In this document: one piece after another, positions 37,200-45,402 of the stretch | Numbering within the stretch: position 1 is the stretch's first letter | Layout: each line of letters starts with the position of its first letter | Source: Aureimonas sp. AU12 | Lineage (GTDB): Bacteria > Pseudomonadota > Alphaproteobacteria > Rhizobiales > Rhizobiaceae | Direction: 5' to 3' | NCBI RefSeq assembly: GCF_001463705.1 | Contig: NZ_BBWH01000024.1 | Coordinates: 1-64,000 of the forward strand | Length of the DNA stretch: 64,000 bases | The notes under the pieces: generated by a model | Databases searched by the model: none | The model's input: only the letters and a program-made list of their open reading frames with translations | What the model was told of the DNA's origin: nothing | Position numbers and translations under genes: made by a program

Positions 37200-37418
37200 A
37201 TGGCCGGCATCTCGAAGGGCACCGAAGTCGAGTGGAAGTACGGGAAGGGCACCGCGACCGGCAAGGTCGAGGAGAAGTTCACCGAGAAGGTGACGAAGCA
37301 GATCAAGGGGAAGGAAATCACCCGCAACGCGACCGAGGATGAGCCCGCCTACCTCGTCAAGCAGGAAGACGGCGCCAAGGCGCTGAAGAAGGACAGCGAG
37401 GTCCACAAGGCCGATTGA
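37200..37418 (+). CDS. DUF2945 (HVA1/TUDOR-like) small protein
   Basis: A 72-residue basic, Lys/Glu-rich protein: GTEVEWKYGKGTATGKVEE and DEPAYLVKQEDGAKALKKDSEV are characteristic of DUF2945, a small beta-barrel domain named after a hypervirulence-associated fungal protein. Its molecular function is unknown. GGAG precedes the ATG. It is divergent from topoisomerase IB and convergent with the KefB-like antiporter gene. Confidence 0.85.
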   Translation: MAGISKGTEVEWKYGKGTATGKVEEKFTEKVTKQIKGKEITRNATEDEPAYLVKQEDGAKALKKDSEVHKAD

Positions 37419-37452
37419 GGCCTCGAACTCAACGTCGGGGCGATCGCCGCTT

Positions 37453-39336
37453 TCAGTCGGCGGTCGCCGCGTTGGCCGGTGTCTCCTCGGGACCGCGAAG
37501 GCTCCGCGGCTTCTGGCCGCGCGGCCGCCGGGCCTTCGATGGGCCGCCACCGTCGCCGCCGTCCTTGCCCGAGCGCGGCTTGACCAGCGGTTCCGGTGTT
37601 GCCTTGTTCGGTGCGAAGACGCTGCCGCCCGCTCCGAGGCCGCGCGCCTGCTGCAGGGCGAGGCGCTCGGCGTCTCGCTTGCGGACGTCCTCGACGATCT
37701 CGCGGACTTGCGCCGTCTCGAAGCCGAGTTCGCTCAAGGTTTCGCCGCCGAAGCGCAGCGCCGATTCCAGCGTCTCGCGGATCTCGAAGGCGACGCCCCG
37801 CTCGCGCAGCAGCAGCGAGTGGTTTCGATCGTAGGAGCGAACGAAGAGTTGCACGTTCGGGAACTCCGACCGCACCAGCTCGACGATCTGGTTCGTCACC
37901 TCCGGCTTGTTGGTGCAGACGGCGACGATCTTGGCCTGTCGGATACCGGCGGCCTCCAGCACCTCGCGCCGCAGCCCGGAGCCGAAATAGATGCGGAAGC
38001 CGAAGCGCCCGGCCGTCTTGATGCGCTCGGCCGAGGAATCGAGGATCGTCATCTCGAGACCGCTGGAGAGCAGCACCTGCGCCGCCATCTGGCCGAAGCG
38101 CGAGAAGCCGATCATCAGGATGTCGGATCCCGCGCCCTCGAAATCCTCCTCCAGCTGCTCGCCCTCGTCGTCCTCTTCCTCCGTCAGGCGGCGGCCGAGA
38201 TAGGCGGTGAGCGGCGTCAACGCCATCGAGAGCGTCACCACCGAGACGAGGAGCGAGCCGACGGCGCCGTCGAAGATCGCCGAGGCGCTGGCGGCCGAGA
38301 ACAGCACGAACGCGAACTCGCCGCCCTGCGGCAGCACGAGGCTGGTGCGCAGCGCGTTGGCGTGGGTCTCGCCGAACAGGCGGCATAGCGGATAGAGGAT
38401 CGCCGCCTTCACCGCCATCAGCGCGGGCGCGCCGAGAAGGATGATCCACCAGTTCGTGCGGATCACCTCGATGTCGAGCGACAGGCCGACCGCGATGAAG
38501 AACAGGCCGAGCAGCAGGCCGCGGAACGGGTCGATATTGGCTTCGAGCTCGTGGCGGTAGGAAGATTCGGCCAGGAGCACCCCGGCGATGAAGGAGCCCA
38601 TCGCCATCGAGAAGCCGGCCAGCCCCATGAGAAGCGCCGAGGCCAGCACGACGAAGAGCGCGGCCGCGATCATCACCTCGCGCGCGCCGGCATTGGCGAG
38701 CACCCGGAAAAACGGGTTGATCAGGTAGCGTCCGGCGAGGATGAGGAGCGCCAGCGCGCCGAAGGATTTGGCGACCTCCATCGGATCGATGCCGGTGGCA
38801 GCCTCTGCGCCCGCGCCCGGCGCCAGCAGTGGCAGCACCGCCAGCAGCGGCACGATGGCGAGATCCTGAAACAGCAGCACCGAGAAGGAGGCCTGGCCGA
38901 AGCGCGTGTTGAGGCTGCCCGATTCCTCGAGAAGCTGCAGCGCGAAGGCCGTCGACGACAGCGCCAGCCCGAAGCCGATGACGCTCGCAGCCCGCCAGCC
39001 GATCGGCAGCAGCATGAGGAGGCCGGCCAGCACCGCGCCGGTGAGCAGCACCTGCGCGAGGCCGAGGCCGAAGATCTGGCGCCGCAGCGCCCAGAGGCGC
39101 GAAAGCTTCAGTTCCAGTCCGATGATGAAGAGCAGGAAGACGACGCCGAGCTCGCCGATATGCAGGATCTCACCCTGTCCGCTGTCGATGACGCGGGTGA
39201 CGGGGCCGAGCACGATGCCCGCGAAGAGGTAGCCGAGAACCGTCCCGAGGCCGATCCGCTTGAACAGCGTGCCCGCCAGAATGCCGCCTCCCAGGATCAG
39301 GAGGATGTCGAGAAACAGGGGCGCGGTCTCTTCCAC
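37453..39336 (-). CDS. KefB/YbaL-type monovalent cation:proton antiporter with RCK domain
   Basis: A 627-residue membrane transporter starting from a GTG at 39336 that is preceded by GGAGG; no in-frame ATG sits nearby. About 12 hydrophobic segments form the Na/H-exchanger domain (GGGILAGTLFKRIGLGTVLGYLFAGIVLGP near the start). A TrkA-N (RCK) domain follows, beginning DILMIGFSRFGQMAAQVLL near residue 415, which senses a nucleotide or glutathione conjugate. The last 70 residues are low-complexity and basic. Glutathione-gated K+ efflux (KefB-like) is the likely role, though no KefF or KefG gene is adjacent and gshA lies 35 kb away. Confidence 0.88.
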   Translation of the reverse strand: MEETAPLFLDILLILGGGILAGTLFKRIGLGTVLGYLFAGIVLGPVTRVIDSGQGEILHIGELGVVFLLFIIGLELKLSRLWALRRQIFGLGLAQVLLTGAVLAGLLMLLPIGWRAASVIGFGLALSSTAFALQLLEESGSLNTRFGQASFSVLLFQDLAIVPLLAVLPLLAPGAGAEAATGIDPMEVAKSFGALALLILAGRYLINPFFRVLANAGAREVMIAAALFVVLASALLMGLAGFSMAMGSFIAGVLLAESSYRHELEANIDPFRGLLLGLFFIAVGLSLDIEVIRTNWWIILLGAPALMAVKAAILYPLCRLFGETHANALRTSLVLPQGGEFAFVLFSAASASAIFDGAVGSLLVSVVTLSMALTPLTAYLGRRLTEEEDDEGEQLEEDFEGAGSDILMIGFSRFGQMAAQVLLSSGLEMTILDSSAERIKTAGRFGFRIYFGSGLRREVLEAAGIRQAKIVAVCTNKPEVTNQIVELVRSEFPNVQLFVRSYDRNHSLLLRERGVAFEIRETLESALRFGGETLSELGFETAQVREIVEDVRKRDAERLALQQARGLGAGGSVFAPNKATPEPLVKPRSGKDGGDGGGPSKARRPRGQKPRSLRGPEETPANAATAD

Positions 39337-39444
39337 GAGAGTCCTCCAGGTCGATTCGCGCGGACGGCGGGCGATAGCGGCAGCTTGATTGGAACGAATC
39401 GCATAATAGATGGTGCGGATGCAAAAGGTTCGGCAGATTTCACC

Positions 39445-40782
39445 ATGAACGACGATATCCAGCGCCTCGCCGACCTCGGCGACCGGTTGATCGAGGCCGC
39501 GCGACGCCATGGCGCCGATGCGGCGGATGCGGCGGTGGTGCGCTCGCGCTCGCGCTCGGCGCAAGTGCGCCTCGGCGCGGTCGAGGAACTGGAGTCGTCG
39601 GAGAGCGATGACCTCTCGCTCCGCGTCTTTGTCGGGCGCCGCGTCGCCACCGTATCGGCCGACATCCGGGCCGATGCCGATCGCTTGGCCGAGCGGGCCG
39701 TGGCGATGGCGAAGGTCTCGCCGGAAGACCCCTATGCCGGGCTCGCCGATCCCGCGCTCCTTTCCACCGGCGATGTCGAGCTCGATCTGTTCGACGACAC
39801 CGAGATCGCCGGCGAGGCGCTGGTCGAGGCGGCGCAGGCGATGGAGGCGGCCGCGCGCGGGGTCGCCGGCGTCACCAATTCGGGCGGTGCCTCCGCCGGC
39901 ACCGGCGTCACCGGCCTCGTGCTCGTCACCTCCACCGGATTTCGCGGCTGGCGCATGCGCTCGGGCTTCTCGCGCTCGGTCAGCGTCATCGCCGGCGAGG
40001 GCACCGGCATGGAGCGCGACTACGACTTCGATTCGCGCATGCATGTCGGTGATCTCGACGCCGCCGAGGCGATTGGCCGGCGTGCCGGCGAGCGCGCGGT
40101 GCGCCGCCTGTCGCCGGCCAAGGTCGCGACCGGGCGCTACGCCATCGTGCTCGACCCCCGCGTCTCGCGCGGGCTGATCGGCAGCCTTCTCGGCGCGATC
40201 AACGGCGCCGGCATCGCGCGTGGCACGAGCTTCCTGAAGGATCGGATGGGCGAGCGGATCCTCCCCGAGGCCCTCAGCCTCGTCGACGATCCGCTTCTCG
40301 TGCGCCGACCGGGCTCGCGCCCCTTCGATGGCGAGGGCGTGCGCGGCCAGCCGCTGCATCTCGTGGAGAACGGCGTGCTGCGGCACTGGCTGCTCGACGG
40401 CGCGACGGCGCGCGAGCTGAAGCTCACGCCGAACGGGCGGGCCTCGCGCTCCTCCTCGGGCGTCTCGCCCTCCTCGACCAACGTCACCCTTACCTTCGGC
40501 GACCGCACGCCGACGGAGCTGATCCGCGACACGCACAAGGGCATCTACGTCACCGAGATGATCGGCCACGGCGCCAATCTCGTCACCGGCGACTATTCGC
40601 GCGGCGCTTCCGGCTTCATGATCGAGAACGGCCAGCTGACGCATCCGGTCTCGGAGTTCACGGTGGCGGGGCATCTGCGCGACATGCTGCTCGCCATCGA
40701 GCCGGCCAACGACGGCGACGAGCGCTTCTCGGTGAACACGCCGACGCTGCGGGTCGGCGAGATGACGGTGGCCGGAGCCTGA
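39445..40782 (+). CDS. pmbA: PmbA/TldE-type modulator of DNA gyrase, TldD-like protease subunit
   Basis: A 445-residue member of the TldD/PmbA family. TldD-TldE forms a protease that trims peptide antibiotics and CcdA-like antitoxins. No HExxxH zinc motif is present, so this is the TldE (PmbA) type. The family pattern GASAGTGVTGLVLVTSTGFRGWR lies near residues 149-172 and SRGASGFMIENGQLTHPVSEFTVAGHL near the C-terminus. It heads a block continuing into cysQ, DUF4170, DUF374, waaA and lpxK with short gaps. It is divergent from the KefB-like gene. Confidence 0.9.
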   Translation: MNDDIQRLADLGDRLIEAARRHGADAADAAVVRSRSRSAQVRLGAVEELESSESDDLSLRVFVGRRVATVSADIRADADRLAERAVAMAKVSPEDPYAGLADPALLSTGDVELDLFDDTEIAGEALVEAAQAMEAAARGVAGVTNSGGASAGTGVTGLVLVTSTGFRGWRMRSGFSRSVSVIAGEGTGMERDYDFDSRMHVGDLDAAEAIGRRAGERAVRRLSPAKVATGRYAIVLDPRVSRGLIGSLLGAINGAGIARGTSFLKDRMGERILPEALSLVDDPLLVRRPGSRPFDGEGVRGQPLHLVENGVLRHWLLDGATARELKLTPNGRASRSSSGVSPSSTNVTLTFGDRTPTELIRDTHKGIYVTEMIGHGANLVTGDYSRGASGFMIENGQLTHPVSEFTVAGHLRDMLLAIEPANDGDERFSVNTPTLRVGEMTVAGA

Positions 40783-40787
40783 GCGAG

Positions 40788-41570
40788 ATGGAGGACGCCG
40801 CCGCCGACCTGCAGCTTCTCACGGAGGCCGCCGCCGAGGCGGGGCGCATCGCGCTCGGCTTCTGGAAGCGCGACCCGGAGGTGTTCTGGAAGGGCTCCTC
40901 GCCGGTCTCGGAGGCCGACTTCGCCGTGGACGACCATCTGCGGCGCACGCTGCTCGGCGCGCGGCCCGACTATGGCTGGATCTCCGAGGAGACCGCGGCG
41001 CAGCCGGCAGGGGCGGGGGAGGAGCGGTTCTTCGTGGTCGATCCCATCGACGGCACGCGCTCGTTCCTGCGCGGCGAGGCCACGTGGTGCGTCTCGATCG
41101 CGGTGATCGCGCGCGGCCGGCCGGTCGCCGGCATCATCGACGCGCCGGCGCTCGAGGAGGTGCTGGGCGCCACCGCCGACGGTCCGGCCCAGCTGAACGG
41201 CGAGACGATCCGGGTTTCGCCGGAGCCCGAGGACGGGCGGCTGCGCCTGTCGATGCCCGACGGCATGCGCCGAAAGCTGGAAGGGCAGCACGGCGCCCGC
41301 ATCGACTTCGCCCCGGGCGTGCCCTCGCTGGCCTATCGCCTGGCGCTCGTCGCCAGCGGCCGGCTCGACGGCACGCTCATTCTGCCGCGCGCCAACGACT
41401 GGGACATCGCGGCCGGCGACCTCATCCTGGAGCGCGCCGGCGGGGCGCTCGCCCGGCTCGACGGCTCCCGCCACCTTTACAATCCGGCCCCGGAAAGGCA
41501 TGGCGTTCTCGTCGCCGGCGGCACCGACCGTCTCGCCCAGCTCCTCGCCTATGGCGGCGTCGCCGCCTGA
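40788..41570 (+). CDS. Inositol monophosphatase-family protein (CysQ-like)
   Basis: A 260-residue magnesium-dependent phosphatase fold. It carries the metal motifs: Glu67-Glu68 (ISEET), DPIDGT at 85-90, and NDWDIAAGDLIL near residue 203. Family members dephosphorylate 3'-phosphoadenosine 5'-phosphate (CysQ) or inositol/other phosphates; the exact substrate cannot be settled from sequence, though the GEATWCVSIAVI segment and length suit CysQ. It starts 5 bases after pmbA and is followed by the DUF4170 gene. Confidence 0.85.
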   Translation: MEDAAADLQLLTEAAAEAGRIALGFWKRDPEVFWKGSSPVSEADFAVDDHLRRTLLGARPDYGWISEETAAQPAGAGEERFFVVDPIDGTRSFLRGEATWCVSIAVIARGRPVAGIIDAPALEEVLGATADGPAQLNGETIRVSPEPEDGRLRLSMPDGMRRKLEGQHGARIDFAPGVPSLAYRLALVASGRLDGTLILPRANDWDIAAGDLILERAGGALARLDGSRHLYNPAPERHGVLVAGGTDRLAQLLAYGGVAA

Positions 41571-41622
41571 CGCGGCCCCGCCCGTCTCGCCTCCCAACCG
41601 TCTCACCCGGAGTTCACGCCTC

Positions 41623-41859
41623 ATGGTCACCGAAGAAGAGCCAAAGCAGCGCCTGCACCTCGTGTTCGGCGGCGAGCTGAAGGATCTCGGCGCCGTCGAC
41701 TTCCGCGACCTCTCGGCGCTCGACATCGTCGGCATCTTCCCCGACTACGCCTCGGCGCAGGCCGCATGGCGCGCCAAGGCGCAGGCGACGGTCGACCACG
41801 CCTCGATGCGCTACTTCATCGTCCACATGCACCGCCTTCTCGATCCCGAGACGGTTTGA
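41623..41859 (+). CDS. DUF4170 protein
   Basis: A 78-residue protein: QRLHLVFGGELKDLGAV, DIVGIFPDYASAQAAWRAKAQATVD and YFIVHMHRLLDPE are characteristic of DUF4170, a conserved alphaproteobacterial family of unknown function. The protein is small, cytosolic and has no cofactor motif that I can see. It begins 53 bases after cysQ and is consistently found next to DUF374 and waaA in related genomes (recalled, not checked here). GGAG lies upstream of the ATG. Confidence 0.8.
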   Translation: MVTEEEPKQRLHLVFGGELKDLGAVDFRDLSALDIVGIFPDYASAQAAWRAKAQATVDHASMRYFIVHMHRLLDPETV

Positions 41860-41880
41860 GCGCGGCGGGATCGCCCCCGC

Positions 41881-42684
41881 GTGGATGAGCATCCGCCCGC
41901 CGGCGGGCGTCAGGGGCGGCCGCGCAAGCGACTGCGGGTGCGCCTGCAGCGGCGCCTGAAGACGCTCTATCGCTCGCCCGTCGTCTCGCGGCTGGCGGGG
42001 CGGGCGATCTACGACGCGCTGCGCTTCGTGCGACGCACGCAGCGCCCCGCGCCCGGCTCCAGCGACTTCGATGCGCTGCTGGCGAGCCAGCATCCCGCGA
42101 TCGTGGCGCTCTGGCACGGGCAGCATCTGCTTGCCCCCTTCTTCCGCCCGGTGCGCCTGCCCTATGTGGCGCTGCTCTCGCGCAATGCCGATGCCGAGAT
42201 CAACGCCGCCGTGGTCGAGCGTTTCGGCATCGAGACGGTGCGCGGCTCGGGCGGGCGCGTCCGCGAAGCGGCTTCGCGCAAGGGCGGCGCGCGGGCGCTG
42301 ATCCAGCTAATGCGCAAGCTGCGCGAGGGCTTCGGCGTCTGCATGATCGCCGACGTGCCGAAGGGCGTGCCACGCGAGGCGGGCCTCGGCATCGTCACGC
42401 TTGCGCGACTTTCGGGCCGGCCGATCGTGCCGAGCGCGGCGGTGACGAGCCGGCGCCGGGTGCTCGAAAAAACCTGGGACCGGACCACCCTGCCGCTGCC
42501 CTTCGGCCGCATTGCCGTGGTCATGGAGGATCCGATCTTCGTTCCCGCCGACGCCGACGCGGCGGCGATGGAGGAGATCCGCGCGAGGCTGACCCTCGCG
42601 ATCGAACGGGCGAACCGAAGGGCGATCCTCCTGGCCGATGGCCGGGGCGACACCTTCGAACGGGAAGCGGAACGCAGGCAGTGA
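41881..42684 (+). CDS. DUF374 acyltransferase (lysophospholipid acyltransferase superfamily)
   Basis: A 267-residue protein beginning with GTG (41881); the N-terminus is very basic (GRPRKRLRVRLQRRLK). It carries the DUF374 block ALWHGQHLLAPFF (near residues 77-88), then LLSRNADAEINAAVVERFGIETVRGS and a KGVPREAGLGIVTLARLSGRPIVP segment. These suit acyl transfer to a lipid with a diphosphate or sugar head group. In epsilonproteobacteria a DUF374 protein (LpxJ) is a lipid A secondary acyltransferase. Here it is 13 bases upstream of waaA, which supports a similar job. The acyl donor and acceptor are not known. Confidence 0.88.
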   Translation: MDEHPPAGGRQGRPRKRLRVRLQRRLKTLYRSPVVSRLAGRAIYDALRFVRRTQRPAPGSSDFDALLASQHPAIVALWHGQHLLAPFFRPVRLPYVALLSRNADAEINAAVVERFGIETVRGSGGRVREAASRKGGARALIQLMRKLREGFGVCMIADVPKGVPREAGLGIVTLARLSGRPIVPSAAVTSRRRVLEKTWDRTTLPLPFGRIAVVMEDPIFVPADADAAAMEEIRARLTLAIERANRRAILLADGRGDTFEREAERRQ

Positions 42685-42697
42685 CGGGACAGCGACG

Positions 42698-44014
42698 TTG
42701 AGCGAAGGCTGGGCGAAGACGGCACTGACGGCCTACCGCATCGCGGGGTCGCTGGCCTATCCCGCGATCGGCCCTTATGTCGGCTGGCGCGCGGCGCGCG
42801 GCAAGGAAGAGCGCCACCGCCGGCGTGAGCGCTACGGCTATGCCGGCGAACCGCGCCCGGACGGCGTGCCGCTCGTCTGGGTCCACGCCGCCAGCGTCGG
42901 CGAAAGCTCGGCGGTCGCCTCGCTCGTCCAGGCCATCGCCGACGACGGCATCCGCGTGCTGATGACCACGGGCACGGTCACGTCGGCGGCGATGGTGCGC
43001 GACCGGCTGGGCGACACGGTGATCCACCAATACGTGCCGCTCGACCTTCGCCCCTTCGTGCGGCGCTTCCTCGACCATTGGCGACCGGATCTGGCGATCG
43101 TCGCCGAGAGCGAGATCTGGCCGATGACGATGCTCGAGCTCGCGCACCGCCGCGTGCCGCAGATCCTCGTCAACGCGCGCCTCTCCGACCGCTCCTTCAA
43201 GCGCTGGCGCTCGGCGCCGCGCCTCGCCGAGGCGCTGCTCGAGAACCTCGCCCACATCGTGGCGCAGTCGGATGTCGACGGCGAGCGCTACCATCTCCTC
43301 GGCGCGCGCGCCGTGACCGTTGCCGGCAATCTCAAGGCCGACGTGGAGGCGCCGCCGGTCAACCGCGAGGATCTCGCCGACGCGCGCCGGGTGCTCGGCC
43401 TTCGGCCCGTCTGGGCTGCGATCTCGACCCATGAGGGCGAGGAGGCGATGGCGGCCGAGATCCATCTGCGCCTGCGCGAGGACCGGCCGCGCCTGCTGAC
43501 GATCATCGTGCCGCGCCATGTCGAGCGCTCCGACGCGGTGGAGAAGGATCTGAAGGCGCGCGGTCTCGCGGTCGCCCGCTGGAGCCGGGGCGAGCTGCCC
43601 GATCCCACCACCGACGTGCTTCTCGGCGACACGATCGGCGACATGGGTTTCTATCTGCGGCTCACCGAGATCGCCTTCGTCGGCAAGTCGATCCATGGCG
43701 AGGGCGGACAGAACCCGCTGGAGGCTGCCATGCTCGGTGTTGCCATCCTGTCGGGGCGCTTCGTCCAGAACTTCCGCGAGGTGTACCAGCGGCTCATCGA
43801 CCGCGGCGGCGCGCGGATCGTCGAGGACGGCGCGGAACTTGGGCATGTCGTCGCGGACCTGTTCTCGCATCCCGAGACCCGGCGCGCGATGATCGCCGCG
43901 GCCAAGGACGGGGTCGACGACATGGGCGGAAGCCTGCGCCGCACGATGGGCGCGCTCGACCCGTTCCTGCTGCCGATGCGCCTGTCGCTGCATCGGCGCG
44001 ACGAGACGCGGTGA
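42698..44014 (+). CDS. waaA: 3-deoxy-D-manno-octulosonic acid (Kdo) transferase
   Basis: Transfers Kdo from CMP-Kdo to lipid IVA or a related acceptor on the cytosolic face of the inner membrane. With a TTG start at 42698 it has 438 residues and begins (M)SEGWAKTALTAYRI; an in-frame ATG at 42638 would overlap DUF374 by 47 bases. The key motif VWVHAASVGES (residues 60-70) contains the presumed catalytic glutamate. A C-terminal GT30 part includes GEGGQNPLEAAMLG. It shares one base with the lpxK start. Confidence 0.93.
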   Translation: MSEGWAKTALTAYRIAGSLAYPAIGPYVGWRAARGKEERHRRRERYGYAGEPRPDGVPLVWVHAASVGESSAVASLVQAIADDGIRVLMTTGTVTSAAMVRDRLGDTVIHQYVPLDLRPFVRRFLDHWRPDLAIVAESEIWPMTMLELAHRRVPQILVNARLSDRSFKRWRSAPRLAEALLENLAHIVAQSDVDGERYHLLGARAVTVAGNLKADVEAPPVNREDLADARRVLGLRPVWAAISTHEGEEAMAAEIHLRLREDRPRLLTIIVPRHVERSDAVEKDLKARGLAVARWSRGELPDPTTDVLLGDTIGDMGFYLRLTEIAFVGKSIHGEGGQNPLEAAMLGVAILSGRFVQNFREVYQRLIDRGGARIVEDGAELGHVVADLFSHPETRRAMIAAAKDGVDDMGGSLRRTMGALDPFLLPMRLSLHRRDETR

Positions 44015-45042
44015 TGCTGGCGCGCGCGCCCGCCTTCTGGTGGCACGAGGAGGCCGGCTGGCAGGCCCGCATCCTCGGGCCCGCCGCCGCGCTCTACGGC
44101 GCGGTGTCGGGGCGCCGTATGGCGCGAGGCGTCCGTGCCGAGGCCGGCCTTCCCGTCATCTGCGTCGGAAACTTCACGGTGGGCGGCGGCGGCAAGACGC
44201 CGACGGCGCTGGCGCTGGGGCGGGCCGCGCTGGCGCTCGGCCGCCGGCCCGGCTTCCTGACGCGCGGCCATGGCGGTCGCGGCGGCGCGGCCGTGCTCGC
44301 CGATCCCGCCCGCCACGATGCGGCGCGGGTCGGCGACGAGGCGATGCTGCTGGCGGCGCTCGCGCCGACCGCCGTCGCGGCGGACCGACTGGCGGGCGCG
44401 CGGCTTCTCGCGCAAGCCGGCTGCGATCTCGCCATCATGGACGACGGGTTCCAGAGCGCCCGGCTGCGCGCCGACCTGTCGCTGATCGTGGTCGATGCGG
44501 GGCGGGGCCTCGGCAATGGCCGCGTGCTGCCGGCAGGGCCGCTGCGCGCACCGCTCGGCCGCCAGCTCGCCGATGCCGACGCGCTTCTGGCGATCGGCGA
44601 GGGACGGGGCGCGGACCAAGCGGCCGATCTGGCGCAGAGGGCGGGCAAGCCGCTGCTGCGGGCGCGCTCGTTGGCGCCGAACGCGTCGGCTTTCGCCGGG
44701 CAGCGGGTGCTCGCCTTCTGCGGCATCGCCGACCCCAGCAAGTTCCACCGCTCGCTCGAAGATGCGGGCGCCGAGATCGTCGCCTCCACCGATTTTCCCG
44801 ATCATCACATGTTCACGCCGGACGAGGCCCGCGCGCTTTTGAGCGAAGCCGACAGTCTCGGGCTGATGCTGGCGACCACCGCCAAGGACCACGCGCGGTT
44901 GGGATCGGCCACAGGCGTCGGCGCGGCGCTCGGTGCGCGGGCAAGCGTTCTCGAACAGGTGCTACGCTTCGAGCATACCAGCGATGCGGGCGATCTGGTG
45001 ACGCAGGCGCTGCAGAGCTTCGCCAGACGATCGGCATCCTGA
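44014..45042 (+). CDS. lpxK: Tetraacyldisaccharide 4'-kinase
   Basis: Adds the 4'-phosphate in lipid A synthesis. The 342-residue membrane-bound kinase begins at the ATG overlapping the waaA stop codon (TGATG). The Walker A motif is VGNFTVGGGGKTP (residues 51-63), followed by MDDGFQS (near residues 140-146) and FPDHH near 265. A GTG one codon upstream is an alternative start. It ends 9 bases before the convergent DUF2093 gene. Confidence 0.94.
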   Translation: MLARAPAFWWHEEAGWQARILGPAAALYGAVSGRRMARGVRAEAGLPVICVGNFTVGGGGKTPTALALGRAALALGRRPGFLTRGHGGRGGAAVLADPARHDAARVGDEAMLLAALAPTAVAADRLAGARLLAQAGCDLAIMDDGFQSARLRADLSLIVVDAGRGLGNGRVLPAGPLRAPLGRQLADADALLAIGEGRGADQAADLAQRAGKPLLRARSLAPNASAFAGQRVLAFCGIADPSKFHRSLEDAGAEIVASTDFPDHHMFTPDEARALLSEADSLGLMLATTAKDHARLGSATGVGAALGARASVLEQVLRFEHTSDAGDLVTQALQSFARRSAS

Positions 45043-45051
45043 CGCGAGCGG

Positions 45052-45285
45052 TCAGCCCTTCGAGCGCTTGCGAAGGCCCGGGTCGATCTCGAGTTCGCGT
45101 GCCAGCGATGCGGCGGCGTCGCGATAGGGCTCCTGCCGCTGGACGCTCCAGTACTTGAGGAGATCCAGCGGGATCGCCTCGCCGGTGACGACACAGCGCA
45201 CGAAGGCGCCGGGCCGGATCACCTCGAAATCGGCGTCGAGGTAGCGAAGACGGGCTTCGCCGCCGCTGTCCATGCGGTTCATCAT
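45052..45285 (-). CDS. DUF2093 protein
   Basis: A small alphaproteobacterial protein, 77 residues from the MMNRMDSGG start (45285), or 98 from an ATG at 45348. The region EARLRYLDADFEVIRPGAFVRC, then VTGEAIPLDLLKYWSVQRQE, fits DUF2093, which has no known function. Cys and Asp/Glu residues are conserved in the family, but no domain can be named. It follows mutL on the same strand after about 117 bases, which is compatible with co-transcription. Confidence 0.75.
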   Translation of the reverse strand: MMNRMDSGGEARLRYLDADFEVIRPGAFVRCVVTGEAIPLDLLKYWSVQRQEPYRDAAASLARELEIDPGLRKRSKG

Positions 45286-45402
45286 CGGTGTCTCGACGCG
45301 CAGATCGGGCCTTGCGGGCGGGCGGCGGCGCGAGCGCTGCCCTTTCATCTCTCGCGTTGTTCCATCCTACGCGGCGCGAAGTCAACGGCTGGCGCGGCAG
45401 CG

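Noticed and set aside
42638-42697. Longer waaA start overlapping the DUF374 gene
   Set aside because: The extra 20 residues overlap a well-supported gene by 47 bases and do not resemble WaaA N-termini; the TTG at 42698 is more likely, although not certain.
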